DNA of 11,175 nucleotides, from positions 1 to 11,175 of the forward strand of contig MUKB01000030.1 of assembly GCA_002049785.1 (NCBI GenBank), written 5' to 3'. Below, in pieces: positions 4,442-11,175 of this stretch. Both the position numbers and the translations under genes were made by a program. The notes under the pieces are model-generated. The model saw only the letters and a program-made list of their open reading frames with translations. It had not been told where the DNA came from and did not search any database. The first letter of the stretch is position 1. Each line of letters opens with the position of its first letter. The stretch is from Caldifarciminota bacterium 4484_100. GTDB lineage: Bacteria; Hydrothermota; Tepidihabitantia; SM23-42.

Positions 4442-5893
4442 ATGAAAAAAGATAGTGAAGTAAGGGTAAGAATGGCACCGAGTCCAACCGGATTTTTTCA
4501 TCTGGGTAGTGCCCGAACCGCCCTTTATAACTGGCTCTTTGCACGGCACCACCAGGGAAAGTTTATCCTGAGGGTGGAGGATACTGATGTCCAGCGTTCC
4601 TCAAAGGAGATGATTCAGACGATTCTTGATGGTCTGACCTGGCTCGGACTCAACTGGGATGAAGGTCCATATTTTCAATCCGAGAGGTTGTCTACCTACC
4701 AGAGATATGTACAAGAACTGATCGATAAGGGTTATGCATATTACTGTTATTGTCGGTCAGAAGATCTGATGAAGGAGAGAGAGGCTGCCCTGAGGAATAA
4801 GCAATCCTGGAAATATGACCGCAGGTGTCTGAGACTTTCTGCCCGGGAAAGGGAAGAGAAAGAGAAGGCGCATCAACCGAGGGCGGTGAGGTTTCTTGTT
4901 CCTGACCATCCGGTCGTATTCAATGACATAGTCCATAAGGAGATAAAACGTGATGCCGCAGATATCGAAGATTTTATCATTATGAGGCAGAACGGTGTCC
5001 CCACCTATAACCTTGCCTGTGTGGTCGATGACTATGAGATGGGCATAACCCATGTAATCAGGGCGGTTGAACATATCACCAATACACCAAAACAGGTGCT
5101 ACTTTATGAGGCACTCAACCTGCCAAAGCCGGAATTTGCCCATCTTCCTTTGATCCTCGGTGAAGACCGAAAGAAGTTGTCGAAGCGGCACGGCGCAGTT
5201 TCGTTGATGGCCTATCAGGAACGCGGGTTTCTTCCTGAGGCGATGGTCAATTTTCTTGCCCTTTTGGGCTGGTCACCAGGAGATGACCAGGAGATTATGT
5301 CTTTGAAGAGAATCATTGAACGGTTTTCCTTGAAACGGATAAATCCTGCCAATGCAATCTTTGATCAACAGAAACTCGAATGGATGAACGGTCAGTATAT
5401 CTACCAAATGTCGGATCAAGAACTTTTCGACCGACTGAAGCCATTTTTCATTAGATTGAAACTTGTTGCCCAGGAAGATTTAGAGAAGAAAAGAGAATGG
5501 CTTTTAAAAATCTGCAAGGTATTAAAGAAGAGGCTGAAGGTGCTGACCGATATTGATAAAGTGGGTAGATACTTTTTTGTTGAAGATTTTGAATATGATA
5601 AAACTGCACTGGAAAAACATCTCAATAAAAAAACCATTGATCTAACCGAGGAGTTTTCTTTGATTCTAAACAAGATAAGCGATTTTAACGCCCGGAATAT
5701 TGAGGATTCGTTGAGGGAATTTGTGCAACAGAAGGGTATCCCAGCACGGGAACTGATTCATCCGTTAAGGGTCTTTGTCACCGGAAAAGAGGGTGGTCCA
5801 GGGTTGTTTGAAACCCTGGAATTGGTCGGCAAGGAGCGGTGTCTTATGAGAATAAAAAATATTATCAAAAATTATGAGGAGAAAAATGGCTGA
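4442..5893 (+). CDS. gltX: Glutamyl-tRNA synthetase
   Basis: A class I synthetase joining glutamate to tRNA-Glu in the cytoplasm. Its 483 residues match the usual bacterial length. The ATP-binding HIGH-type motif is HLGS (residues 20-23) within APSPTGFFHLGSARTALYNW. LRVEDTD is at 43-49, and the KMSKS-type loop is KLSKR at 245-249. A zinc-type motif C102-x-C104-x24-C129 is present, with Arg131 where many relatives have His or Tyr. DDYEMGITHVIRAVEHITNTP (about 196-216) replaces the common RGEDHLSNT with RAVEH. The C-terminal anticodon-binding part is rich in Lys and Glu. Many bacteria have a second, non-discriminating form that also charges tRNA-Gln; the sequence alone does not settle this. There is no clear Shine-Dalgarno before ATG 4442. 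It overlaps the next gene by eight bases. Confidence 0.96.
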   Translation: MKKDSEVRVRMAPSPTGFFHLGSARTALYNWLFARHHQGKFILRVEDTDVQRSSKEMIQTILDGLTWLGLNWDEGPYFQSERLSTYQRYVQELIDKGYAYYCYCRSEDLMKEREAALRNKQSWKYDRRCLRLSAREREEKEKAHQPRAVRFLVPDHPVVFNDIVHKEIKRDAADIEDFIIMRQNGVPTYNLACVVDDYEMGITHVIRAVEHITNTPKQVLLYEALNLPKPEFAHLPLILGEDRKKLSKRHGAVSLMAYQERGFLPEAMVNFLALLGWSPGDDQEIMSLKRIIERFSLKRINPANAIFDQQKLEWMNGQYIYQMSDQELFDRLKPFFIRLKLVAQEDLEKKREWLLKICKVLKKRLKVLTDIDKVGRYFFVEDFEYDKTALEKHLNKKTIDLTEEFSLILNKISDFNARNIEDSLREFVQQKGIPARELIHPLRVFVTGKEGGPGLFETLELVGKERCLMRIKNIIKNYEEKNG

Positions 5894-6437
5894 AGATAGG
5901 CCTCAGATTGAGGCGTTTTTAAGTTTACCCGCATTTTTAACGATTGTCTCCTCTTCGGTTGAGGTATTTCGAAAAGAGGCGATCGGATATCTTATTGGAA
6001 TAAAGGGTGAGAATAAGTTTATGGTCGAATACGCGATCCCCTATCAGACCGCAGAAAGTGGTTTTGCCCATGCAACATTAAATTTGGAGAAGGTGAGAAG
6101 AATAAACGAGATTCTCCAGAGACTTTCTGAGGGGCTTGAATATATTGGTGATTTCCATTCCCATACGGTCTTTGGCGATTATCCTGCAACGGTCATCCCT
6201 TCAAATGCGGATCTGGCATCCACGGTTCCGGGCGAGTTGAACCTTATCTGTGCGGTGAATTTGAAGAAACGTTCGGTGAATTGGTATGAAAACCGGCGCG
6301 GGATTCTCACCGGAACCATAGCTGATTATCGTATCGAAATCGGCGGTTATTATGTAGGCAAACCGGGTGTAGGTAGAAAATATCAGCGGGTGATTGTTCG
6401 GTGCCCTTCGGTCACCGGTATCAGTGAGGAGAAATAG
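5886..6437 (+). CDS. JAMM/MPN (Mov34-type) zinc metalloprotease-like protein
   Basis: A 183-residue protein with a JAB/MPN fold signature. The putative catalytic set is Glu31 (KEAIGYLIG), His91-Ser92-His93 (GDFHSHTVFGD), and Ser106-x2-Asp109 (PSNAD). The classic motif has seven residues between the second His and Ser; here there are twelve, so a small insertion may loop over the active site. Eukaryotic relatives cut ubiquitin-type bonds. Prokaryotic ones act on ubiquitin-like or sulphur-carrier proteins or have unknown roles, and I cannot assign a substrate. I prefer the ATG at 5886 because GAGGAG (5876-5881) is correctly spaced before it; an in-frame ATG at 5874 has no such site. The start lies inside the end of gltX, and the stop directly abuts the acpS GTG, which suggests coupled expression. 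Confidence 0.82.
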   Translation: MAEDRPQIEAFLSLPAFLTIVSSSVEVFRKEAIGYLIGIKGENKFMVEYAIPYQTAESGFAHATLNLEKVRRINEILQRLSEGLEYIGDFHSHTVFGDYPATVIPSNADLASTVPGELNLICAVNLKKRSVNWYENRRGILTGTIADYRIEIGGYYVGKPGVGRKYQRVIVRCPSVTGISEEK

Positions 6438-6812
6438 GTGGTCCTCGGCATCGGCATTGATATCATTGAGGTCTCCAGGATAAAATCGGCGACAATGCGG
6501 AGAAAAAAATTTCTTGATAATATCTATGCACCTGAGGAGATAAGGTTGTCAGAAAGGGGAGAATTTCGCTATGAGGAACTGGCAGGTCGGTTTGCGGCAA
6601 AAGAGGCGTTTTTCAAGGCGATCAAGACCGGCTGGCGCCAGGGGGTTAAATTTAATGAGGTCGTTGTTCTGAACGAAAAGTCCGGGGCACCATATATTAA
6701 GTTGAAAGGCAGGACTGCTGAGATTGCTCGAACATTATCAATAAAAGAAATCTTTGTGAGCATCAGCCACACAAAGGACCTTGCAGTTGGTGTGGTGGTT
6801 ATTACAAATTGA
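6438..6812 (+). CDS. acpS: Holo-[acyl-carrier-protein] synthase
   Basis: It transfers 4'-phosphopantetheine from CoA to a serine of apo-ACP, activating it for fatty-acid synthesis. The protein has 124 residues, normal for the family. The metal/CoA site is GIGIDIIEVSRI (Asp8) and FAAKEAFFKAI (Glu56). The C-terminal VSISHTKDLAVGVVV (about 107-121) is also typical. The start is GTG at 6438, immediately after the preceding TAG, with GAGGAG (6426-6431) six bases upstream. It is followed nine bases later by fabD, a sensible functional partner. Confidence 0.95.
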   Translation: MVLGIGIDIIEVSRIKSATMRRKKFLDNIYAPEEIRLSERGEFRYEELAGRFAAKEAFFKAIKTGWRQGVKFNEVVVLNEKSGAPYIKLKGRTAEIARTLSIKEIFVSISHTKDLAVGVVVITN

Positions 6813-6821
6813 GGAGGTCTG

Positions 6822-7760
6822 ATGAAGAAAGTCGCCTTTTTATTTGATGGTCAGGGTGCTTTTCGGCCCGGTGTAGGTAAGCAGTTATGCAGTATGCACG
6901 GCCAGGCAAAGGAGATCATTGAAAAGGGAAGCAGAATATTGGGCTATGATTTGGTCCCGCATCTATGGGGTGATGAGGCAGGCGATACAGTGAATCGGAC
7001 ATCGATCGCCCAGCCTGCAATAAGCCTTGTCTCCCTTGCCTATGCCCGGGTATTAAAGGAACTGGGAATTCTGGGTGATATTTCATTGGGCCATAGCTTG
7101 GGTGAGGTGACCGCACTTGTCTATTGTGAGACGGTTTCATTCGAAGATGGGGTCAGGATAATCCAGAAAAGGGGTGAGGTGATGGAGAAGGCCGGAGGTA
7201 TGGGGGCGATGATGGCGATAATAAATCTTGACCAGGAGAAGCTGGCAAAGATATGCGATGAGGTTTCCAAACAGATTTCCGAGCCGGTTGTGATCGCCAA
7301 TATTAACGGACCGAATCAGATTGTGATTTCAGGCTCCAAACAGGGGCTAAAAAAGGTTGCCCAGATTGTGGCTCAACACCATGCCCGGGCTATCCCTTTG
7401 AAGGTGGGCGGTGCCTGGCACAGCCCTTATCTGAATGATGCGTCAAAAGAGTTCGCACAATTTCTTGATACCATAACTTTTAAAACACCGGTTCACAAAT
7501 TCTATTCAATCACCGAACAGCAGGTTCTTACTGAACCGGATTCAATAAAATCCGCATTGAAAAAACAGATGCTTGCCCAGGTGAACTGGGTTCAGGCAAT
7601 TGAGAATCTGAAAGGGCTCGGTTATCAAGTGTTTGTTGAGGTCGGACCGAGCAAGATTCTGAAGGATCTGACTGCCAGGATTGACCCGCAACTGAAACTG
7701 GCATCGACTGCACTCTATACCGACCCGAAGGAACTGAAATCTTATCTTGACACCCTATAA
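6822..7760 (+). CDS. fabD: Malonyl-CoA:ACP transacylase
   Basis: It loads malonyl groups onto holo-ACP for fatty-acid elongation in the cytoplasm. Its 312 residues are typical. The nucleophile is Ser92 in GHSLGE; Arg117 (QKRGEVM) and His200 (GGAWHSPYL) complete the usual active site, and SIAQPAI is at 61-67. The N-terminal loop reads FDGQGAF where most homologues have FPGQGSQ. GAGGAGG sits just before ATG 6822. The rest of the fab cluster is not in the window. Confidence 0.95.
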   Translation: MKKVAFLFDGQGAFRPGVGKQLCSMHGQAKEIIEKGSRILGYDLVPHLWGDEAGDTVNRTSIAQPAISLVSLAYARVLKELGILGDISLGHSLGEVTALVYCETVSFEDGVRIIQKRGEVMEKAGGMGAMMAIINLDQEKLAKICDEVSKQISEPVVIANINGPNQIVISGSKQGLKKVAQIVAQHHARAIPLKVGGAWHSPYLNDASKEFAQFLDTITFKTPVHKFYSITEQQVLTEPDSIKSALKKQMLAQVNWVQAIENLKGLGYQVFVEVGPSKILKDLTARIDPQLKLASTALYTDPKELKSYLDTL

Positions 7761-7769
7761 CTTCTGGTT

Positions 7770-8750
7770 ATGATTAATACAATGAATGTAATCATTCCGG
7801 TGGCAGGAGAGGGCACAAGGCTACGGCCCCATACCCATCTTCTTCCCAAAAGTCTTCTTTATGTTGCGGGTAAGCCGATTCTCGGCCATATCCTCGATCG
7901 ATTTCAGCATATTGAAGTTGATAAATTCGTCCTTGTGCTCGGAGCTAAGGGTGAGGCGATTCAAAAATTCTGCAATGGTTATCCCTACAAATTTCGGTTT
8001 ACCCACCAGAAGAGGCGACTCGGTTTGGGTCATGCGGTATACACCGGGGCTGTTGGTTTAAAAGGTGCTACAGTAGTTTGGCTCGGTGATACCATTATCG
8101 ATTTTGACATAAAAGATTTTTACAGATACGACTGTAGTGTCCTCGCGGTAAGGGAGGTTGAAGACCCTGAAAGGTTCGGGATTGTGGAGACAAAGGGAGA
8201 TGAGGTGATTGATCTCCGGGAAAAACCCCGTGCACCCCGTTCCAATCTTGCAATTATTGGACTTTACTACTTCCACAGGATCGAACTTGTATATGATGCG
8301 GTAAAGTATATTATGAAAAAGGGGATAAAGACGAAGGACGAATACCAGCTTACCGACGCCTTAAAATATTTACTCGAAAAGGGAGAGAAATTTCGCATCG
8401 TGAAGATAGCCGGGTGGTTTGACTGCGGCACCGCACAATCCCTGCTTGAAACCAACCGCCATCTTTTGAAAAAAAACCACCACTATAAAAAGAGAAAGAA
8501 TTGTGTCATCTATCCGCCGGTCTATATCGCTGATTCAGCATTAATAAAAAATTCAATCATCGGTCCCAATGTTTCAATCGGTGAAAATGCCTTGGTCGAG
8601 GGAACGATTATCGCTGATTCTATCGTCAACAGCTCGGCGATATTGAAAAATGTGAGGCTGAAGGAGTCGATCATCGGTGAAAACGCTTTGGTCAAAGGTG
8701 GATTCAAAAAGCTGAATGTAGGAGATTCCTCGGTGATCGAATTTCCATAA
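7770..8750 (+). CDS. NDP-sugar pyrophosphorylase (nucleotidyltransferase plus left-handed beta-helix)
   Basis: This 326-residue enzyme probably makes an activated sugar nucleotide from a sugar-1-phosphate and NTP. The N-terminal signature is VIIPVAGEGTRLRPHTHLLPKSLL (residues 7-30). LGDTIID (105-111) carries the metal-binding Asp, EKP is at 151-153, and WFDCGTAQSLLETNRHLL (216-233) is typical of glucose-1-phosphate thymidylyltransferase-like enzymes. Residues about 246-310 contain hexapeptide repeats (IADSAL, IGPNVSIGENALVEG, IGENALVKG), a left-handed beta-helix. Thymidylyl-, guanylyl- or uridylyltransferase specificity cannot be decided here. ATG 7782 gives the more standard start (MNVIIPVAG); 7770 adds four residues. 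Neither has a Shine-Dalgarno. The stop overlaps the next start by one base (TAATG). Confidence 0.88.
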   Translation: MINTMNVIIPVAGEGTRLRPHTHLLPKSLLYVAGKPILGHILDRFQHIEVDKFVLVLGAKGEAIQKFCNGYPYKFRFTHQKRRLGLGHAVYTGAVGLKGATVVWLGDTIIDFDIKDFYRYDCSVLAVREVEDPERFGIVETKGDEVIDLREKPRAPRSNLAIIGLYYFHRIELVYDAVKYIMKKGIKTKDEYQLTDALKYLLEKGEKFRIVKIAGWFDCGTAQSLLETNRHLLKKNHHYKKRKNCVIYPPVYIADSALIKNSIIGPNVSIGENALVEGTIIADSIVNSSAILKNVRLKESIIGENALVKGGFKKLNVGDSSVIEFP

Positions 8751-9739
8751 TGGCCTTTCTTCTCCTGACACATTTTTTGTTTTTCACTGAAGACATCAAC
8801 GGACCTGAGGTTCAGGAACTGATTCTGTCGGGTCTGCAATACGCATACATAGAGGAATTCGATTCCGCGCGGGTAAGATTCGAGGAGATAATCGAGCGTT
8901 ATCCAAATAACCCGGCGGGCTATTTTTTCAAGGCAGCACTTTTACAACTACAGATGATGGATGAATGCCAGTTTAATCGGGAATCTGAATATCTGGATTT
9001 GATAAAGAAGACAAAAAGGCGGGCCCGGGCGATACTGGAGAAAGAAAATAATCTCTGGGCAGAATTCTATTTGGGCAGTGCCTATGCCTATCAGGCCGTA
9101 TATGAAGGATATAAACGAAACTATTTTACAACATTTAAACTGGGAGTGAAGGGTGGAAGGATTATGGAAAATATTATTAAAGAGGATTCCAGCTTTTATG
9201 ATGCATATCTTGTTGCAGGAACCTATGAGTATTTCTGGGCAAGGGCCTCAAGATACCTTCCCATATTAAAACTTGTTGGTGGCAACGCCGAAGAAGCAAT
9301 CAGGAAGATACATATTGCGGCGGAGAGGAGTTTTTATTGTGGACCGACTGCAAGAAACTCTCTGGCCTTCATATATGGAGAAGAAGGAAAGTATGATACC
9401 GCATTTGCCTATATTGATAGTCTATTAAAAGACTATCCATCCTCAAGAACATTTTTATGGAATAAGGCATATCTGAAATTTAACAAAAAAAGTTATCAGG
9501 ATGCATTGGAAATATATAAAAGGTTATATGATATATATGAAAAACCTGAAGATAAAAATTATGCAAATCTTGCCCAATGTAAGCTCTATATCGGTAAATG
9601 TCTATATCGCTTGAATGATAAATCCGGGGCAAGGTCTGCACTGAAGCGGGTGATTGGATATAAAAAATATTCAAAAAAATATCCCCAGATAAAAGAATAC
9701 TGCCGTGAAGCATACGGTCTTTTGAGCAGGATATTTTAG
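8750..9739 (+). CDS. TPR-repeat protein, probably exported
   Basis: This 329-residue helical-repeat protein has a short hydrophobic N-terminus (MAFLLLTHFLFF) that may be a signal peptide. TPR-like units are visible at about 22-55 (LQYAYIEEFDSARVRFEEIIERYPNNP), 202-230 (NSLAFIYGEEGKYDTAFAYIDSLLKDYP), 235-265 (LWNKAYLKFNKKSYQDALEIY) and 277-305 (CKLYIGKCLYRLNDKSGARSALKRV). The middle (90-195) is aromatic and helical, with no recognised domain. TPRs usually bind proteins. Position after a sugar nucleotidyltransferase and before a glycosyltransferase suggests a part in envelope glycan assembly, but that is inference. Confidence 0.75.
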   Translation: MAFLLLTHFLFFTEDINGPEVQELILSGLQYAYIEEFDSARVRFEEIIERYPNNPAGYFFKAALLQLQMMDECQFNRESEYLDLIKKTKRRARAILEKENNLWAEFYLGSAYAYQAVYEGYKRNYFTTFKLGVKGGRIMENIIKEDSSFYDAYLVAGTYEYFWARASRYLPILKLVGGNAEEAIRKIHIAAERSFYCGPTARNSLAFIYGEEGKYDTAFAYIDSLLKDYPSSRTFLWNKAYLKFNKKSYQDALEIYKRLYDIYEKPEDKNYANLAQCKLYIGKCLYRLNDKSGARSALKRVIGYKKYSKKYPQIKEYCREAYGLLSRIF

Positions 9740-9743
9740 GTTG

Positions 9744-10259
9744 ATGGATTATGGGATTCGTCTGTTACTTATAAGTTATTACTGGCCTCCACTCGGCGGT
9801 CCCGGAGCAATAAGGCCAGTAAAGTTTGCCAAGTATCTTCCCCAATTTGGAATCTTTCCCATCGTTCTTACGCGCAAAGATATTGCATATCATAGTCTTG
9901 ATTCAGAATTGGGGTCAGAATTGGAAGATCTGCAGGTGCTTCGGACTGAATCCTTTGATCCGGCACGGGTCCTCTATCTACTGGGTAAGGCCCATTTTGG
10001 TCCCAAGCGGTGGCAGGCCCCGGTCAGACAATTAATAAACTTTCCCGATAATAAGATCGGCTGGATACCTTTCGCTTATGTGGGTGTGAGGAATATCAAC
10101 TTTGACCTGATCTTTGTAACCGGTCCACCCTTCAGTTCATTCATCCTCGGTTACTATCTTGCAAGAAAGAGAGGAAAACCTTTAATCCTCGATTTTCGTG
10201 ATGCCTGGCTTGAGTTTCCATTTATACCATATTTTTTTGCCGGTCCCATCTCGGTATAA
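9744..10259 (+). pseudogene. Glycosyltransferase family 4-like, N-terminal fragment
   Basis: 171 residues of the acceptor-binding half of a GT-B sugar transferase. It begins with LLLISYYWPPLGGPGAIRP (about 7-25) and KFAKYLPQFG, then IFVTGPPFSSF and ILDFRDAWLEFPFIPYFF near the end. Intact relatives continue for about 250 residues. Here a TAA stops the frame just after the DFRDAW segment. The donor-binding half resumes at once in another frame at 10259, without its first part. ATG 9744 was chosen; a TTG at 9741 is the only nearby alternative. Internal deletion or misassembly is the likely cause. Confidence 0.8.
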
Positions 10260-10561
10260 TGATAACTACGGGAAGTGAATTCTTCTTTCCCTCAAGACAG
10301 AATGAATATCTTGCCTCCGGGTTACCGGTGATTGTCTGTGGCAGGTCAAAAGGCATCCATCTTTTGGAGAGCGCATTCAAAAAAGGTTATCCCGGATGGA
10401 TCTATGATTTTAATGACATTGAAGGTATGAAGCAGAGGGTTTCAGAGGTCTATCAGAAATTTCAGCAGGAAAAAATTATAAAGGGTGAAAACCCTTTTAA
10501 GGAATACACAAGAAAAACCCTTACCGAGCGTCTTGCACGATTGATAACCTCAAGGGCTTAA
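10259..10561 (+). pseudogene. Glycosyltransferase family 4-like, C-terminal fragment
   Basis: A 100-residue frame holding the end of a GT4 domain: SEFFFPSRQNEYLASGLPVIV with Glu16, the position that usually binds the nucleotide sugar, followed by a helical tail ending TERLARLITSRA. The upstream codons in this frame (CTC GGT ATA) still read like the preceding native strand (LGIMITTGSEFF). The ATG overlaps the stop of the N-terminal fragment by one base. I estimate about 130-160 residues are missing between the halves from usual family length. A functional enzyme is unlikely. Confidence 0.78.
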
Positions 10562-10567
10562 AAAAGA

Positions 10568-10650
10568 TGGGCAGGGAAGGATTCGAACCTCCGAAGGCCT
10601 TCGCCAGCAGATTTACAGTCTGCCCCCGTTGACCACTTGGGTACCTGCCC
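10568..10650 (-). tRNA. tRNA-Tyr(GTA)
   Basis: A class II tRNA of 83 bases on the minus strand. The acceptor GGGCAGG (from 10650) pairs with CCTGCCC, discriminator A. The anticodon loop contains GTA (CTGTAAA), with a long variable arm and T-loop TTCGAAT. CCA is not encoded. A T-run follows the 3' end (10566-10561), overlapping the end of the convergent glycosyltransferase remnant. Confidence 0.93.
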
Positions 10651-10663
10651 GAACTTTTTTCTG

Positions 10664-10735
10664 AGCCGGGAAAGGGATTCGAACCCCCGACCTGAGGTTT
10701 ACAAAACCCCTGCTCTACCGCTGAGCTATCCCGGC
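10664..10735 (-). tRNA. tRNA-Thr(TGT)
   Basis: A 72-base class I tRNA on the minus strand. The acceptor GCCGGGA pairs with TCCCGGC. The D-arm is GCTCAGCGGTAGAGC. The anticodon loop is TTTGTAA with anticodon TGT, and the T-arm is GGGGG-TTCGAAT-CCCTT. The discriminator is T. It precedes tRNA-Tyr by 13 bases, so they are probably co-transcribed. Confidence 0.94.
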
Positions 10736-10749
10736 AATCATTTGCCTAA

Positions 10750-10777
10750 ATAATATCCAATAAAACTGAAAAGTCAA
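10750..10777 (-). promoter_or_regulatory. Sigma70-type promoter for tRNA-Thr/tRNA-Tyr
   Basis: On the minus strand: TTGACT (10777-10772), 16-base spacer, TATTAT (10755-10750). The predicted start is near 10743, eight bases before tRNA-Thr. Spacing matches the other promoters in the window. Confidence 0.72.
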
Positions 10778-10931
10778 GCAACAAAACCACCGCTTCTCCA
10801 CTTTTTGCCCTGAGTTTTCAGGATGTCATACTGAATCTTGTGCTGAGGAATCACAGTATCATTTCAACACTTTCTCAATTAATCAATTCATCAATTTCTT
10901 AATTTTGGAAAGGAGAAAGCAATGCTACATA

Positions 10932-10954
10932 GGTTTGTCTGGTTTATCTAGTTT
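10932..10954 (-). repeat. Short inverted copy of the 9-bp AAAC-AGA array
   Basis: On the minus strand: AAACTAGAT then AAACCAGAC then AAACC, matching the consensus of the array at 2103-2183. A wider comparison (AAAAACTAGATAAACC against AAAAACGAGATAAACC) differs at one base. Confidence 0.65.
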
Positions 10955-11037
10955 TTCCAATGACGCAATGACTCACGGTTTATCACTGACCACACCGTAT
11001 AACGATTAACCATCCTTATGTATCCAGTATCAAGTAT

Positions 11038-11053
11038 CAATCTTTCAATTCCG
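11038..11053. repeat. 16-base inverted match to 3852-3867
   Basis: CAATCTTTCAATTCCG is the exact reverse complement of the segment at 3852-3867, which belongs to the dispersed hairpin repeat copy 2. Confidence 0.7.
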
Positions 11054-11078
11054 AAAAAGGGGTCGGTTTCATTAGCTA

Positions 11079-11107
11079 TTGACATCCATCCCCTTTTCTA
11101 TTAAAAT
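11079..11107 (+). promoter_or_regulatory. Sigma70-type promoter for the DUF2905-like gene, leaderless
   Basis: TTGACA (11079-11084), 17-base spacer, TAAAAT (11102-11107). Transcription would start at about 11113-11114, on the GTG start codon itself. Confidence 0.7.
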
Positions 11108-11112
11108 TGCCT

Positions 11113-11175
11113 GTGAGTGAATTAGGTCGATTCCTGCTCATCTTGGGGGTACTCTTAATAATCATCGGGGCACTT
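11113..11175 (+). CDS. DUF2905-like small membrane protein (5' part only)
   Basis: Twenty-one codons are visible before the window ends: GTG start, then SELGRFLLILGVLLIIIGAL. The pattern of polar start, Leu-Gly-Arg, and a single hydrophobic helix fits the N-terminus of DUF2905 proteins, small membrane proteins of unknown function often found near ruvB/queA. There is no Shine-Dalgarno, and the promoter at 11079-11107 places the RNA start on the GTG. With so little sequence, another one-helix protein is possible. Confidence 0.6.
   Translation, partial: MSELGRFLLILGVLLIIIGAL

Larger units (their letters stand above)
10778..11078. other. Intergenic region with decayed repeats, no gene
   Basis: A small hairpin CCTGA(GTTT)TCAGG lies at 10809-10822. 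TCATACTGAAT..CTGAGGAAT resembles the dispersed hairpin repeat. Two inverted units of the 9-bp array are at 10937-10954, and the inverted 16-base repeat is at 11038-11053. I see no open frame worth calling. Confidence 0.55.

Noticed and set aside
4757..5673. Minus-strand open frames inside gltX
   Set aside because: They are shadows of a well-conserved synthetase gene.
5874..5885. Upstream ATG for the JAMM gene
   Set aside because: It overlaps the Shine-Dalgarno GAGGAG that fits the ATG at 5886.
8522..8839. Minus-strand open frame over the nucleotidyltransferase end
   Set aside because: Its residues mirror the hexapeptide repeat of the plus-strand enzyme; it is a shadow frame.

Overview
This window looks like bacterial chromosome from an uncultured anaerobe. 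It has an Rnf-type electron-transport subunit, a secreted beta-propeller protein with a type IX secretion (T9SS) C-terminal sorting domain, four tRNA genes, and a housekeeping operon for tRNA charging and fatty-acid synthesis. The T9SS tail points to the Bacteroidetes/FCB side of the tree. The T9SS tail, Rnf gene, dispersed 'CCCTGAA..TTCAGGG' hairpins and 9-bp AAAC(C/G)AGAN arrays together recall candidate-phylum genomes such as WOR-3/Stahlbacteria. That placement is inference only.

Layout. (1) 1-697, minus strand: rnfB, cut by the window edge and split by an exact 8-bp tandem duplication. (2) 697-781: a compact divergent promoter region with two near-consensus promoters, each predicted to start transcription at or within two bases of its start codon. 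(3) 781-1920, plus: a polytopic membrane protein resembling YhfC-family intramembrane metalloproteases, with an extra N-terminal exported domain. (4) 1921-2256: no ordinary gene, but a hairpin repeat joined to a 9-bp minisatellite. (5) 2257-3651, minus: a secreted seven-repeat beta-propeller with a T9SS tail. A second copy of its last 12 codons lies just upstream at 3699-3737, as if a paralogue had been deleted. (6) 3738-4183: a promoter for the propeller gene, a second hairpin-repeat copy, a cluster of mutually exclusive hairpins, and a promoter for the tRNA genes. (7) 4184-4413: tRNA-Ser(TGA) and tRNA-Ser(GCT). (8) 4442-10561, plus: a tight run gltX, JAMM protease-like gene, acpS, fabD, sugar nucleotidyltransferase, TPR protein, and a glycosyltransferase that lacks its centre. 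(9) 10568-10735, minus: tRNA-Tyr(GTA) and tRNA-Thr(TGT) with their promoter. (10) 10778-11078: degenerate repeat copies and no gene. (11) 11113-11175: start of a DUF2905-like small membrane protein with a leaderless-looking promoter.

How the genes relate. gltX charges tRNA-Glu. AcpS activates acyl carrier protein and FabD loads malonyl groups onto it. The nucleotidyltransferase and the damaged glycosyltransferase suggest cell-surface glycan synthesis. The genes are separated by 0-10 bases or overlap by 1-8, so one transcript is likely.

No wholly new multi-gene defence or mobile system is evident. The features most worth attention are the frameshift in rnfB that leaves an ATGA stop/start junction, repeated leaderless promoter architecture, the propeller gene bracketed by copies of its own 3' end, the composite hairpin/minisatellite repeat, and the JAMM gene embedded in a core lipid/translation operon.
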